NCBI GenBank assembly: GCA_020636835.1
Contig: JACJXC010000008.1
Location: 186,001-250,000 of the forward strand
Direction: 5' to 3'
Length of the DNA stretch: 64,000 bases
Source: Bacteroidales bacterium
GTDB lineage: Bacteria; Bacteroidota; Bacteroidia; Bacteroidales; Tenuifilaceae
Shown here in pieces: positions 34,174 through 42,323 of the stretch (the stretch's first letter is position 1; the number at the start of each line of letters is the position of its first letter). The translations under genes and the position numbers were made by a program. The notes under the pieces were generated by a model. That model was not told the origin of the DNA, ran no database searches, and saw only the letters and a program-made list of their open reading frames with translations.

Positions 34174-35223
34174 TTATATGATAAGCATGGCGTCGCCATA
34201 GGTTCCAAATCGGTATTTTTCCTTAATGGCAACCCGGTACGCTTCAAAAAGAAGGTCGTAGCCAGCAAAGGCCGAAACCATCATTAGGAGGGTGGATAGG
34301 GGAAGGTGGAAGTTGGTGATTAGCATGTTTGGAACGCTGAATTCGTAGGGGGGGAAGATGAATTTGTTGGTCCACCCGCTGTAGGGTTTAAGGAACCCAT
34401 CGGTAGTAACAGAGCTCTCCAAGGTGCGGAGTACTGTTGTACCCACGGCGCAAATATTATTCCGATTTGTTTTTGCTGCGTTGATTGTATTTACCGCTTC
34501 GATGGGAATGCTTATTTGCTCGGAGTCCATTTTGTGCTTGGTTAAATCCTCCACGTCAACGGTGCGGAAGTTGCCTAGCCCAACGTGCAGGGTAATTTCG
34601 GCAAAATCGAGACCCTTAATTTCGAGCCGTTTAAGCAACTGTTTGCTGAAGTGAAGACCGGCGGTAGGGGCGGCAACCGCGCCTTCGTGCTTGGCGTAAA
34701 CGGTTTGGTAGCGTTCGCGGTCCTCCTCAACCACTTCGCGGCGGATGAATTTGGGTAGAGGTGTTTCGCCTAGGCGGTAGAGTGTGTCCTTAAACTCATC
34801 GTATGAGCCGTCGAAAAGGAAGCGCAGTGTTCTCCCTCTGCTGGTAGTGTTATCAATAACCTCGGCAACCAGTACATCGTCCTCGCCAAAGTAAAGTTTA
34901 TTCCCTATGCGGATTTTACGGGCCGGATCAACTAAAACATCCCACAGGCGTTGCTCTTTGTTAAGCTCGCGGAGCAGGAATACCTCTATCTCGGCACCCG
35001 TTTTTTCCTTGTTCCCGTAAAGACGGGCAGGGAAAACCTTGGTGTTGTTGAATACCAGCACATCGTGCTCGTTGTAGTACTCTATAATGTCCTTAAAAAC
35101 ACGATGCTCAATCTGCTTGGTTTTCCGGTTTACCACCATTAATCTGGATTCGTCGCGATTTTCGACAGGGAACTTCGCAATGAGCTCCGGGGGCAGATTG
35201 TACTTGTACTGCGATAGCTTCAT
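34174..35223 (-). CDS. queA: S-adenosylmethionine:tRNA ribosyltransferase-isomerase
   Basis: A 349-residue enzyme of the usual length, starting at the ATG at 35223 (KLSQYKYNLPPELIAKFPVE); an earlier in-frame ATG would add a tail not seen in the family. Hallmarks: RLMVVNRKTKQIEHRVFKDI, LVFNNTKVFPARL, GAVAAPTAGLHFS, ITLHVGLGNFRTV. QueA transfers the ribosyl group of SAM to preQ1 in the tRNA wobble position, giving epoxyqueuosine. The 145-base gap before it contains a small hairpin with arms CCCTGCA/TGCAGGG (35273-35290), so it probably has its own promoter. Confidence 0.96.
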   Translation of the reverse strand: MKLSQYKYNLPPELIAKFPVENRDESRLMVVNRKTKQIEHRVFKDIIEYYNEHDVLVFNNTKVFPARLYGNKEKTGAEIEVFLLRELNKEQRLWDVLVDPARKIRIGNKLYFGEDDVLVAEVIDNTTSRGRTLRFLFDGSYDEFKDTLYRLGETPLPKFIRREVVEEDRERYQTVYAKHEGAVAAPTAGLHFSKQLLKRLEIKGLDFAEITLHVGLGNFRTVDVEDLTKHKMDSEQISIPIEAVNTINAAKTNRNNICAVGTTVLRTLESSVTTDGFLKPYSGWTNKFIFPPYEFSVPNMLITNFHLPLSTLLMMVSAFAGYDLLFEAYRVAIKEKYRFGTYGDAMLII

Positions 35224-35368
35224 TTTTCTTTTATTTGTTAAGTATACTTTTTTCTGGGCTAAATAACATCTGCCCTGCACGGATGCAGGGTGTCATAATC
35301 GTAATAAAATTAAGCGATTGCAAATTTAGTGTATATCTTTAAAGATTGCCCATCTTATACGGGCAAAA

Positions 35369-36082
35369 TTAGGGTTGGTTACATATCGACGAAAATTTTT
35401 TTTCGATCTCTTCAATTGTTAGTGCATCCTCAATTCTGAAGTTACCGCTGGCTGTGCGGCGGAGTTGGACAAGGTGAGCTCCCGAGTTTAGCGCTTTCCC
35501 TATGTCGCGAGCTATGGATCGGATGTACGTTCCTTTGCTGCATCGAATCTGTAACTCGAGCAGTGGCATCTCGAATGAAATTACCGAGATGTCGTATATT
35601 TCAATGGGAACGGGTTTTAACTCCATATCAACGCCTTGCCGTGCGTACTTGTAGGCTCGTTTGCCATCCACAAATTTGGCCGAGAATAGTGGGGGTATCT
35701 GGAGCTGTGGTCCAATAAAGCCCTTGATTGCCTCGTCAATGGTGGTGCGGGTTATATGGTCGGTGGGGTACTGTTGATCCGGCTTGGTTTCCAGATCGAA
35801 CGATGGTGTTGTTTCGCCAATTTTGATTGTAGCCATGTATTCCTTCTGCTGGGCCATTAGCTCGTTAACCTGTTTGGTTGCTTTGCCAGTACAAACAACT
35901 AGCAGCCCGGAGGCCAGGGGGTCCAGTGTGCCTGCATGTCCCACTTTAATGGTTTTATCGCCAGTAGCCCTCCTGATAAGCACCTTAAGCTTTCCTACTA
36001 CGTTAAATGATGTCCAGGTATAGGGTTTATCAACTAAAAATACGCTACCCTCCTTTAGTGTTTCGGTTTTGTTTATCTCCAT
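35369..36082 (-). CDS. truB: tRNA pseudouridine(55) synthase
   Basis: A 237-residue protein with the catalytic aspartate in VGHAGTLDPLASGLLVVCTG, plus LVDKPYTWTS at the N-terminus and KGTYIRSIARDIG later. TruB makes the universal pseudouridine 55 in the T loop of tRNA. The start overlaps the uppP stop by one base (TAATG), showing translational coupling. Bacteroidota TruB proteins lack the C-terminal PUA domain and this one ends where they do. Confidence 0.96.
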   Translation of the reverse strand: MEINKTETLKEGSVFLVDKPYTWTSFNVVGKLKVLIRRATGDKTIKVGHAGTLDPLASGLLVVCTGKATKQVNELMAQQKEYMATIKIGETTPSFDLETKPDQQYPTDHITRTTIDEAIKGFIGPQLQIPPLFSAKFVDGKRAYKYARQGVDMELKPVPIEIYDISVISFEMPLLELQIRCSKGTYIRSIARDIGKALNSGAHLVQLRRTASGNFRIEDALTIEEIEKKFSSICNQP

Positions 36083-36861
36083 TACAGGCTATATATTATG
36101 GCTGCGGTTCCGGCTATTGCACAGTATGCGGCAAACCAGATGAGGTTTCCCTTGCGAACAAGCTTTATCATCCAGCTGCAGGCAATGTACCCGGATACAA
36201 ATGCAGCAACGAATCCGGCGGCCAGCGGTTGGATATCAACGGATGCGAATTCGCCTTTGGCCAGATCGAGGATGGCAGCTCCCAGTATAGGAATAATAAC
36301 CATTAGGAATGAGAATTTGGCCACCTCGTCGCGGTGATTGCCAAGTATTAACCCTGTGGATATAGTCGATCCAGAGCGGCTTAACCCGGGCATTACCGCA
36401 ATGGCTTGGGCAATCCCAATGATAAAAGCGTTTCTGTAGCCAATTGGTTTGGTGGTAGTTTTTTTGAAGTACTTGGTAAGGGCAAGAAGCGTGGCAGTAA
36501 CAAGCAGCATAAAACCTACCACTAAGAGGTTTCCGTCGAAAAGTGCTTCAACCTTCTCTTTTAGGAAAAGGCCTACCAGTAGTACCGGTATGGTTGAAAC
36601 GAGTATTTTAAGCACAAACTGGGTTTCGGGGTTCATTTTAAACTTGAAAAAACCGGCAAATAGGCTGGCAATTTCCTTGCGGAATACAACCAGTGTACTT
36701 AGCACTGTGGCGGCATGAACTGCTACTGTAAACTCTATGCTATCCTTTATCTCCACGCCTAGGATTGCCTTGCCCAGCTCTATGTGACCGCTGCTGCTAA
36801 CGGGCAAAAATTCGGTTAACCCTTGGATTACTCCGAGGATAATTGCTTCTAATATCGACAT
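36082..36861 (-). CDS. uppP: Undecaprenyl-diphosphatase
   Basis: A 259-residue integral membrane protein of the BacA/UppP family. The two catalytic segments are visible: IQGLTEFLPVSSSGHIEL (residues 13-30) and MPGLSRSGSTISTGLILG (about 155-172). The enzyme removes a phosphate from undecaprenyl diphosphate so the lipid can carry cell wall and surface glycan units again. It lies 16 bases after the DUF3098 gene and overlaps truB. Confidence 0.96.
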   Translation of the reverse strand: MSILEAIILGVIQGLTEFLPVSSSGHIELGKAILGVEIKDSIEFTVAVHAATVLSTLVVFRKEIASLFAGFFKFKMNPETQFVLKILVSTIPVLLVGLFLKEKVEALFDGNLLVVGFMLLVTATLLALTKYFKKTTTKPIGYRNAFIIGIAQAIAVMPGLSRSGSTISTGLILGNHRDEVAKFSFLMVIIPILGAAILDLAKGEFASVDIQPLAAGFVAAFVSGYIACSWMIKLVRKGNLIWFAAYCAIAGTAAIIYSL

Positions 36862-36877
36862 TTGTATGTTATTAGGG

Positions 36878-37141
36878 TTATGCTTTGGGTTTCTTCATTA
36901 TGGCATATATCTCAAATGCAAAGCCGAACAGTACTACAATTGGGGCTAGTGTTATTCGGCGGAAACTGAATATCTCGTAGCTGAATACATTTGGATCGGT
37001 GGAGCCACCCCCTGCCATTAAGATGAAGCCGAGTATGATTATCGCAAAACCAATGAGCAGCAATTTGTAGTTTTCGCGCCCTAGCGCAAATTTCCCTTCT
37101 TTTTCGGGATTTACGGTTGTTTTGTTTCCTTGTTTCGACAT
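36878..37141 (-). CDS. DUF3098 family membrane protein
   Basis: An 87-residue protein with two membrane segments (about 28-46 and 58-80) separated by GGGSTDPNVFSYEIFSFRR, the best-kept part of this family. It is found almost only in Bacteroidota between ftsX and uppP, as it is here. Function unknown; the place in the operon suggests cell envelope or division. Confidence 0.88.
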   Translation of the reverse strand: MSKQGNKTTVNPEKEGKFALGRENYKLLLIGFAIIILGFILMAGGGSTDPNVFSYEIFSFRRITLAPIVVLFGFAFEIYAIMKKPKA

Positions 37142-37164
37142 AGCTATATCTGTTTATCAATTTT

Positions 37165-38043
37165 TTAGTAGTAAAGGTCGTCGGATGTGAGCCGAAGAAA
37201 TTTGTTTACTGCAAAGAATGTGGCCAGTAAGTTAATGAAAACGCCAATAATGGTTGTGCCCGCAAATATCCCTATTATGTAGATCGGATCCACAATTAGC
37301 AGGATGTCGGCAATCTCCTTTTTGATGCCGTAAATTAATGCGATAAGCATTGCAATGGCAATAACCGATGCGTATAGCCCATGCAGAATGCTGCGGAGTA
37401 GGAATGGCTTCCGGATAAAACCCCACGTGGCGCCTACCAGTTTCATGGTATTAATAATGAAACGCTTGGAGTATACCGACAGCCTGATTGTATTGTTGAT
37501 AAGAACCAGGGCGATGAACATCAGGAGCACATTAAACACCAGGATAATCAAACTAACGCGGCTCACATTCTCGTTTACCAGGTTAACCATAGGTTTTTGG
37601 TAGTCGATTTCCTTTATTTGTTTAAACTGGCCAAGCCAAGCCTCAATTTTTGCAATACTGTCGGTATTGGCGTAGTCGGCTTTTAGGCGCATATCGATGT
37701 ATGCCGATAGGGGGTTGTAGCCAATGTAATCGATAAAATCTTCGCCCAGCTCCTGTTCCATCATTTTGGCGGCGTCGTCCTTGCTGATGTACTGGGTGTA
37801 CTTAACGTGGTTTGATGCGTCCAGTATTTTGCGCAGGTAGTTAGCATCGGCATCGCTGGCCTCATCGTTAAGGTAGATTGAGAAGCCAATGTTTTCCTTC
37901 ACGTAGTCCGACAGTTTTTTTGCGCTAACTAAGAGTAAGCCCAACATCCCCAGCATGAATAGTACCAAGGAGATGCTAATAATGGACGATAGGTACGAGC
38001 TCCTTAACCGCTGCCTGCTTACTTTTGATTCCTGTTTTTCCAT
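37165..38043 (-). CDS. ftsX: Cell division protein FtsX
   Basis: A 292-residue protein with four membrane segments: one near 25-47, then a periplasmic domain of about 120 residues, then three more near 170-195, 222-245 and 260-282. SYLSSIISISLVLFMLGMLG and SVYSKRFIINTMKLVGATWG are the typical N-terminal and coupling segments. With FtsE it forms an ABC-like complex that activates cell-wall hydrolases at the septum. ftsE is not in the window, as usual for this phylum. Confidence 0.93.
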   Translation of the reverse strand: MEKQESKVSRQRLRSSYLSSIISISLVLFMLGMLGLLLVSAKKLSDYVKENIGFSIYLNDEASDADANYLRKILDASNHVKYTQYISKDDAAKMMEQELGEDFIDYIGYNPLSAYIDMRLKADYANTDSIAKIEAWLGQFKQIKEIDYQKPMVNLVNENVSRVSLIILVFNVLLMFIALVLINNTIRLSVYSKRFIINTMKLVGATWGFIRKPFLLRSILHGLYASVIAIAMLIALIYGIKKEIADILLIVDPIYIIGIFAGTTIIGVFINLLATFFAVNKFLRLTSDDLYY

Positions 38044-38064
38044 TTTATTGATGCTTATGGAGTG

Positions 38065-40488
38065 TTACTTGTTTTTGGGTTTCAGGCTCCAAGCAATCCA
38101 ACCGGCAAATACGAGCAGGATTAGCAGCGATGAGGCCAAATCGATACTGCGTCCGGTGTGCCACATTGGAGGGTCGAATACAAACTCAATAGTGTGTACG
38201 CCTTGTGGAACTACCATTGCCCTCAGTACGTAGTTAGCCCTGAAGTGATTCGCTGGCTTGCCATCGATTGTGGCTTTCCATCCCTTGGCGTAGTATATTT
38301 CCGAGAATACGGCGATACGGCTAATCTGGCACGATGCGCTGTACTTAAGCCTGTTCGGTTTGTATTCGGTAAGTTTAATTGTCGATAGGGAGTCGGTGTG
38401 TGTTGGTGTGCTGGTTATTAGGCTTGCAAAGCGTTTGTCAACTACGGCGGTTGTTTTTGGGTTGAAGTTTGCTAGTGCGGCAATCTCCTCGTCGGCATTG
38501 GCAACCATTATTGTTGAGTCTACAAACCAGGCATTTCCAAGCGCATCGGGGTTGCGCATGGCCATGGGGCCATTGTTCGAATTCTGGATAAAGTATTTGG
38601 TGTTAAGCATGTTCAGCACGGCCATGTTGCCTGTGGCTAGGTGCTTTTCGATCAAGTCCTGGTAGCGGCGGAGTTTTGCCCCGTGGTAGCCCCCAATGGA
38701 TTTATGGAAGTACGATGTGGATGCATCGTTGAAAGGGCTAACGGTGAGGTTGAAAACCCTGAAGTTGGGGTCGGTGTCGGTTAGTATCATCTTGTCGGCT
38801 TCGGTGGCGTTGAATGGCGCTTCCACCATTTGCGGGGTAACAAAGTTTTTGTTATCCATGTACCGCTTGTTAACTACCCATAAATCGACGGTTATAAATA
38901 GACCGAGCGCAACGAGGAAGTGTGCCGGCTTAATCTTTTTCTTGAATAGGGCGAATACCAATCCTGCTCCAACCAAAACGAATACGAGGGAGCGAATGGA
39001 GTCGTTCCACATCATATTTTGCCTATCCTTTACAATGGCATTAATAATTTCCTGTGGCCATCCCGAGGAGATTAACTGCTGATCGACCATTCCCGAGAAG
39101 TTAAACATACCTTTGCCGAGTAGGACAAATAGCAGGCATAGCCCTCCGGTAATTCCTACGGACCACTTGAAGGCTTTCATGAAATCAGAGTTGGATACTT
39201 TATCTTCGTATATCTCCTTTAGGGCTAGGAATCCAAGGAATGGCATGGTGAACTCTACAATAACAAGTATCATCGAAACTGTACGGAACTTGTTGTAGGC
39301 CGGAAAGTAGTTCAGGAATAGATCGGTTAAGAAGTTTAGATGGTTTCCCCACGATAGCAGTATTGCCAAAACCGTTACGGCCAGTATTGCCCATTTGGTG
39401 GCACTCTTTATAATGAATAGACCCATTACGAACAGGAAGAATACAATGGCTCCAATGTACACTGGCCCCGAGGTGGAGGGTTGAGGGCCCCAGTAGGTTG
39501 GTAATTGGCTAACAATGGCCTGCGTTTGGTTCATTGGCACTCCGTTTTGGCGCAAGAATTTGTAGGTTTCGGATTTTTCGCCCATGTTCATGGCGCTGGC
39601 GCCTCCCATTAGGTTAGGGATAAGCAAGTTGAACGTTTCGGCAGGGCCGTAGCTCCATTGGGTTACGTAATTTTTATCCAGTCCACTGGTTTTGTTGTGC
39701 TGATCGTCGGTGAGTTCGGATTTTCCCCTAATGGAGTCCTTCCCGTAGTCGTATGTGAACCAAAGGCTGCTAAAGTTTGCTCCAAGCCCCAGTATTCCGG
39801 CTAAGGCCAGCGTGCCAATTATTTTAGGGAGGTTTACCTTTTCTTTATTACGGAAACTATCTACTAGGTATCCAATAAATAGTGCGGCCAGTATAAATGC
39901 GGCGTAGTATGTTATTTGAGGATGCCCAGCGTATAGGTTGAGTGCGAAGAATAGCGCGAATAGCGCAAATCCGCTTAAAAACTTTCCCCGGAATGTTAAT
40001 ATCATACCTGCAATCATGGGAGCAACGTAGCTCATTGCCCTTATTTTGGCATTGTGCCCAGCTCCAATAACTATGAAAAAATATGTGGATAATCCGTAGG
40101 CAATTGCTCCAACAATGCTGAGCCAAGGGTTTAAGCCCATAACGAGCATAAGTATGTAGAACCCGAGCATTGTAATAAAAATAAAACTGGCCGGACGCTG
40201 AACAGTGTTTAGCAATTTGTCGGCGTGTTGAATAAGGTTGTTGGAGTAGGGGACCGATACCAGGTATGCAGGCATCCCCCCAAACATGCTGTTGGTCCAA
40301 AGACTAACCTCGCCAGTTTTTTCTTTATAATCCAAAACTTCCTTTGCGCCACCCTTCCACATGGCAATATCGTGTTGGGCAAGGCGTTTCCCCTCCAGTA
40401 GAGGAGAGAAAAATGCTAACGAAATAGCTATAAATATTATAGGTGCTACAATGTGTGGGAGTATTCCAAGAAGTTTTTCCTTATTCAT
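38065..40488 (-). CDS. YfhO family membrane protein
   Basis: An 807-residue protein with about 12 membrane segments in the first 560 residues and a C-terminal soluble part. YfhO proteins are GT-C-like and are thought to glycosylate cell-envelope polymers such as lipoteichoic acid in Firmicutes; the Bacteroidota role is not known. Short motifs MFGGMPAY, LYAGHPQITYY and YYAKGWKATIDGK support the assignment. It is 21 bases ahead of ftsX in the same direction and heads the ftsX-DUF3098-uppP-truB operon. Confidence 0.85.
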   Translation of the reverse strand: MNKEKLLGILPHIVAPIIFIAISLAFFSPLLEGKRLAQHDIAMWKGGAKEVLDYKEKTGEVSLWTNSMFGGMPAYLVSVPYSNNLIQHADKLLNTVQRPASFIFITMLGFYILMLVMGLNPWLSIVGAIAYGLSTYFFIVIGAGHNAKIRAMSYVAPMIAGMILTFRGKFLSGFALFALFFALNLYAGHPQITYYAAFILAALFIGYLVDSFRNKEKVNLPKIIGTLALAGILGLGANFSSLWFTYDYGKDSIRGKSELTDDQHNKTSGLDKNYVTQWSYGPAETFNLLIPNLMGGASAMNMGEKSETYKFLRQNGVPMNQTQAIVSQLPTYWGPQPSTSGPVYIGAIVFFLFVMGLFIIKSATKWAILAVTVLAILLSWGNHLNFLTDLFLNYFPAYNKFRTVSMILVIVEFTMPFLGFLALKEIYEDKVSNSDFMKAFKWSVGITGGLCLLFVLLGKGMFNFSGMVDQQLISSGWPQEIINAIVKDRQNMMWNDSIRSLVFVLVGAGLVFALFKKKIKPAHFLVALGLFITVDLWVVNKRYMDNKNFVTPQMVEAPFNATEADKMILTDTDPNFRVFNLTVSPFNDASTSYFHKSIGGYHGAKLRRYQDLIEKHLATGNMAVLNMLNTKYFIQNSNNGPMAMRNPDALGNAWFVDSTIMVANADEEIAALANFNPKTTAVVDKRFASLITSTPTHTDSLSTIKLTEYKPNRLKYSASCQISRIAVFSEIYYAKGWKATIDGKPANHFRANYVLRAMVVPQGVHTIEFVFDPPMWHTGRSIDLASSLLILLVFAGWIAWSLKPKNK

Positions 40489-40529
40489 AGGATTCTGTTT
40501 TGAACTAAACCGGTTAAAAAATTAAACCT

Positions 40530-40537
40530 CAAATATA
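40530..40537 (-). promoter_or_regulatory. Candidate -7 box for the YfhO-ftsX operon
   Basis: On the reverse strand TATATTTG, 41 bases before the start of YfhO. A TTG 18 bases further upstream could be the -33 element; it lies next to the glyS terminator. Confidence 0.4.
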
Positions 40538-40564
40538 TTAAAAAAGAAGATAGCTCAACCAACA

Positions 40565-40597
40565 AAAAAGCAAGGCTTTAATAATCGCCTTGCTTTG
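40565..40597 (-). terminator. Terminator after glyS
   Basis: AAAGCAAGGC and GCCTTGCTTT form a 10-base stem with a 10-base loop; T run on the leftward side. Confidence 0.85.
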
Positions 40598-40617
40598 TAG
40601 AATATTGCACGCTCAGT

Positions 40618-42168
40618 TTAAATTTGCTTGAGCAATGATGATATCGAAACCTTTTCGGCCATAATTTCGCGCAACTTCGATGCGGGAACACGCTCCTGCT
40701 CCATGGTGTCGCGGTAGCGAATAGTTACGGTTTCGTCCTCCAGGGTTTGGTGGTCGATAGTTATGCAGAAAGGGGTTCCAATTGCATCGTGACGGCGATA
40801 GCGTTTGCCAATGGTATCCTTCTCCTCGTACTGGCAGGCAAAATCGAACTTCAAATCGTCCATAATTTTACGAGCCATTTCGGGCAATCCATCCTTTTTA
40901 ACTAGCGGGAATATTGCCAATTTCACCGGAGCTAACGCAGCAGGAATTTTCAGAACAACCCTTTCGTCAACTGAGCCATCCTCCTTGGTGAGTTTCTCCT
41001 CGGTATAGGCTGATGATAGGATTAGCAAGAATGTTCTATCCAAACCAATTGAGGTTTCTACAACATATGGAACGTAACTCTCGTTGGTTTCGGGATCGAA
41101 ATATTGTAACTTTTTGCCTGAATGTTTCTGGTGACTGCTTAAATCGAAATCGGTTCTTGAGTGAATACCCTCCACTTCCTTAAAGCCGAATGGGAATTTA
41201 AATTCGATATCCGATGCGGCATTGGCGTAATGGGCCAATTTCTCGTGCTTGTGGAATCGATACTTTTCGTCGCCAAGCCCCATGGATTTATGCCAACGCA
41301 TACGTTTTTCCATCCAGAATTCGTACCACTTCATCTCCTCGCCCGGACGAACAAAGAATTGCATCTCCATTTGTTCAAACTCTCGCATGCGGAAAATAAA
41401 CTGACGCGCCACAATCTCGTTACGGAACGCTTTACCCACCTGGGCAATTCCAAAAGGAATTTTCATGCGTCCGGTTTTTTGAACATTCAGGTAGTTAACA
41501 AAAATACCCTGAGCGGTTTCGGGGCGGAGATATATTGTGTTGGCCTCGTCGGTTACAGAACCCAACTTGGTGTCGAACATCAGGTTAAACTGGCGAACAT
41601 CGGTCCAGTTGCGCGAACCCGAAATGGGGCAAGTAATCTCGCAATCCTCAATAATTTTCTTAACCTCGGCCAGTTCGTTTGCCTCAAGCGCGGCAACCAT
41701 CCGCTTATTAACCTCGTCAATTTTTGCCTGGTTTTCTAAAACTCGTGGGTTGGTTTGGCGGAACATCGTCTCATCGAACGAATCGCCAAAGCGTTTGGCC
41801 GCTTTTTCAACCTCCTTGTTGATCTTATCCTCAATTTTTGCAATCCAATCCTCAATAAGCACATCGGCACGGTAGCGCTTTTTGCTATCCTTGTTGTCGA
41901 TAAGCGGATCGTTGAACGCCCCAACATGCCCCGAAGCTACCCATGTTTGCGGATGCATAAATATTGCAGCATCAATACCCACAATGTTTTCGTTCAGGCG
42001 GGTCATTGCCTCCCACCAGTAGCGGCGAATATTATTTTTTAGCTCAACACCATTCTGTCCGTAATCGTAAACCGCGCTTAAACCATCGTAAATTTCGCTC
42101 GACTGAAATACAAAGCCGTATTCCTTGCAGTGAGCAATCAGTTTCTTGAATAATTCTTCCTGAGTCAT
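40618..42168 (-). CDS. glyS: Glycyl-tRNA synthetase (single-chain, eukaryal/archaeal type)
   Basis: A 516-residue class II synthetase. Motif 2 is in QVGKAFRNEIVARQFIFRMR and motif 3 in ETSIGLDRTFLLIL; LRPETAQGIFVNY is the typical glycine-type core, and the C-terminal anticodon-binding domain begins near residue 400 (APVKLAIFPLVKKDGLPE). This alpha-2 form (not the alpha2beta2 GlyQS) is usual in Bacteroidota. The gene is a single unit with a promoter and a terminator. Confidence 0.96.
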   Translation of the reverse strand: MTQEELFKKLIAHCKEYGFVFQSSEIYDGLSAVYDYGQNGVELKNNIRRYWWEAMTRLNENIVGIDAAIFMHPQTWVASGHVGAFNDPLIDNKDSKKRYRADVLIEDWIAKIEDKINKEVEKAAKRFGDSFDETMFRQTNPRVLENQAKIDEVNKRMVAALEANELAEVKKIIEDCEITCPISGSRNWTDVRQFNLMFDTKLGSVTDEANTIYLRPETAQGIFVNYLNVQKTGRMKIPFGIAQVGKAFRNEIVARQFIFRMREFEQMEMQFFVRPGEEMKWYEFWMEKRMRWHKSMGLGDEKYRFHKHEKLAHYANAASDIEFKFPFGFKEVEGIHSRTDFDLSSHQKHSGKKLQYFDPETNESYVPYVVETSIGLDRTFLLILSSAYTEEKLTKEDGSVDERVVLKIPAALAPVKLAIFPLVKKDGLPEMARKIMDDLKFDFACQYEEKDTIGKRYRRHDAIGTPFCITIDHQTLEDETVTIRYRDTMEQERVPASKLREIMAEKVSISSLLKQI

Positions 42169-42205
42169 ATATTTATTATCAAGTATTTCCTGTAAATTGA
42201 GTTAG

Positions 42206-42236
42206 CAAAAATATATCAAATAATTAACCCCACAAA
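42206..42236 (-). promoter_or_regulatory. Promoter of glyS
   Basis: On the reverse strand, TTTG (42236-42233), 19 bases, TATTTTTG (42213-42206), 37 bases before the start codon. Confidence 0.7.
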
Positions 42237-42323
42237 AGGTGTTTTGGCATTTGATAGGTATTGTTAATGATTGGTATTGTAATATTCTTTTTATATATTG
42301 CAAGTTGTTGAACGGTAGTGCCT

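Noticed and set aside
35273..35290. Hairpin CCCTGCA/TGCAGGG before queA as a preQ1 riboswitch
   Set aside because: The preQ1 aptamer needs a small stem followed by an A-rich tail that pairs back into the loop; this hairpin has a 4-base loop and no such tail.
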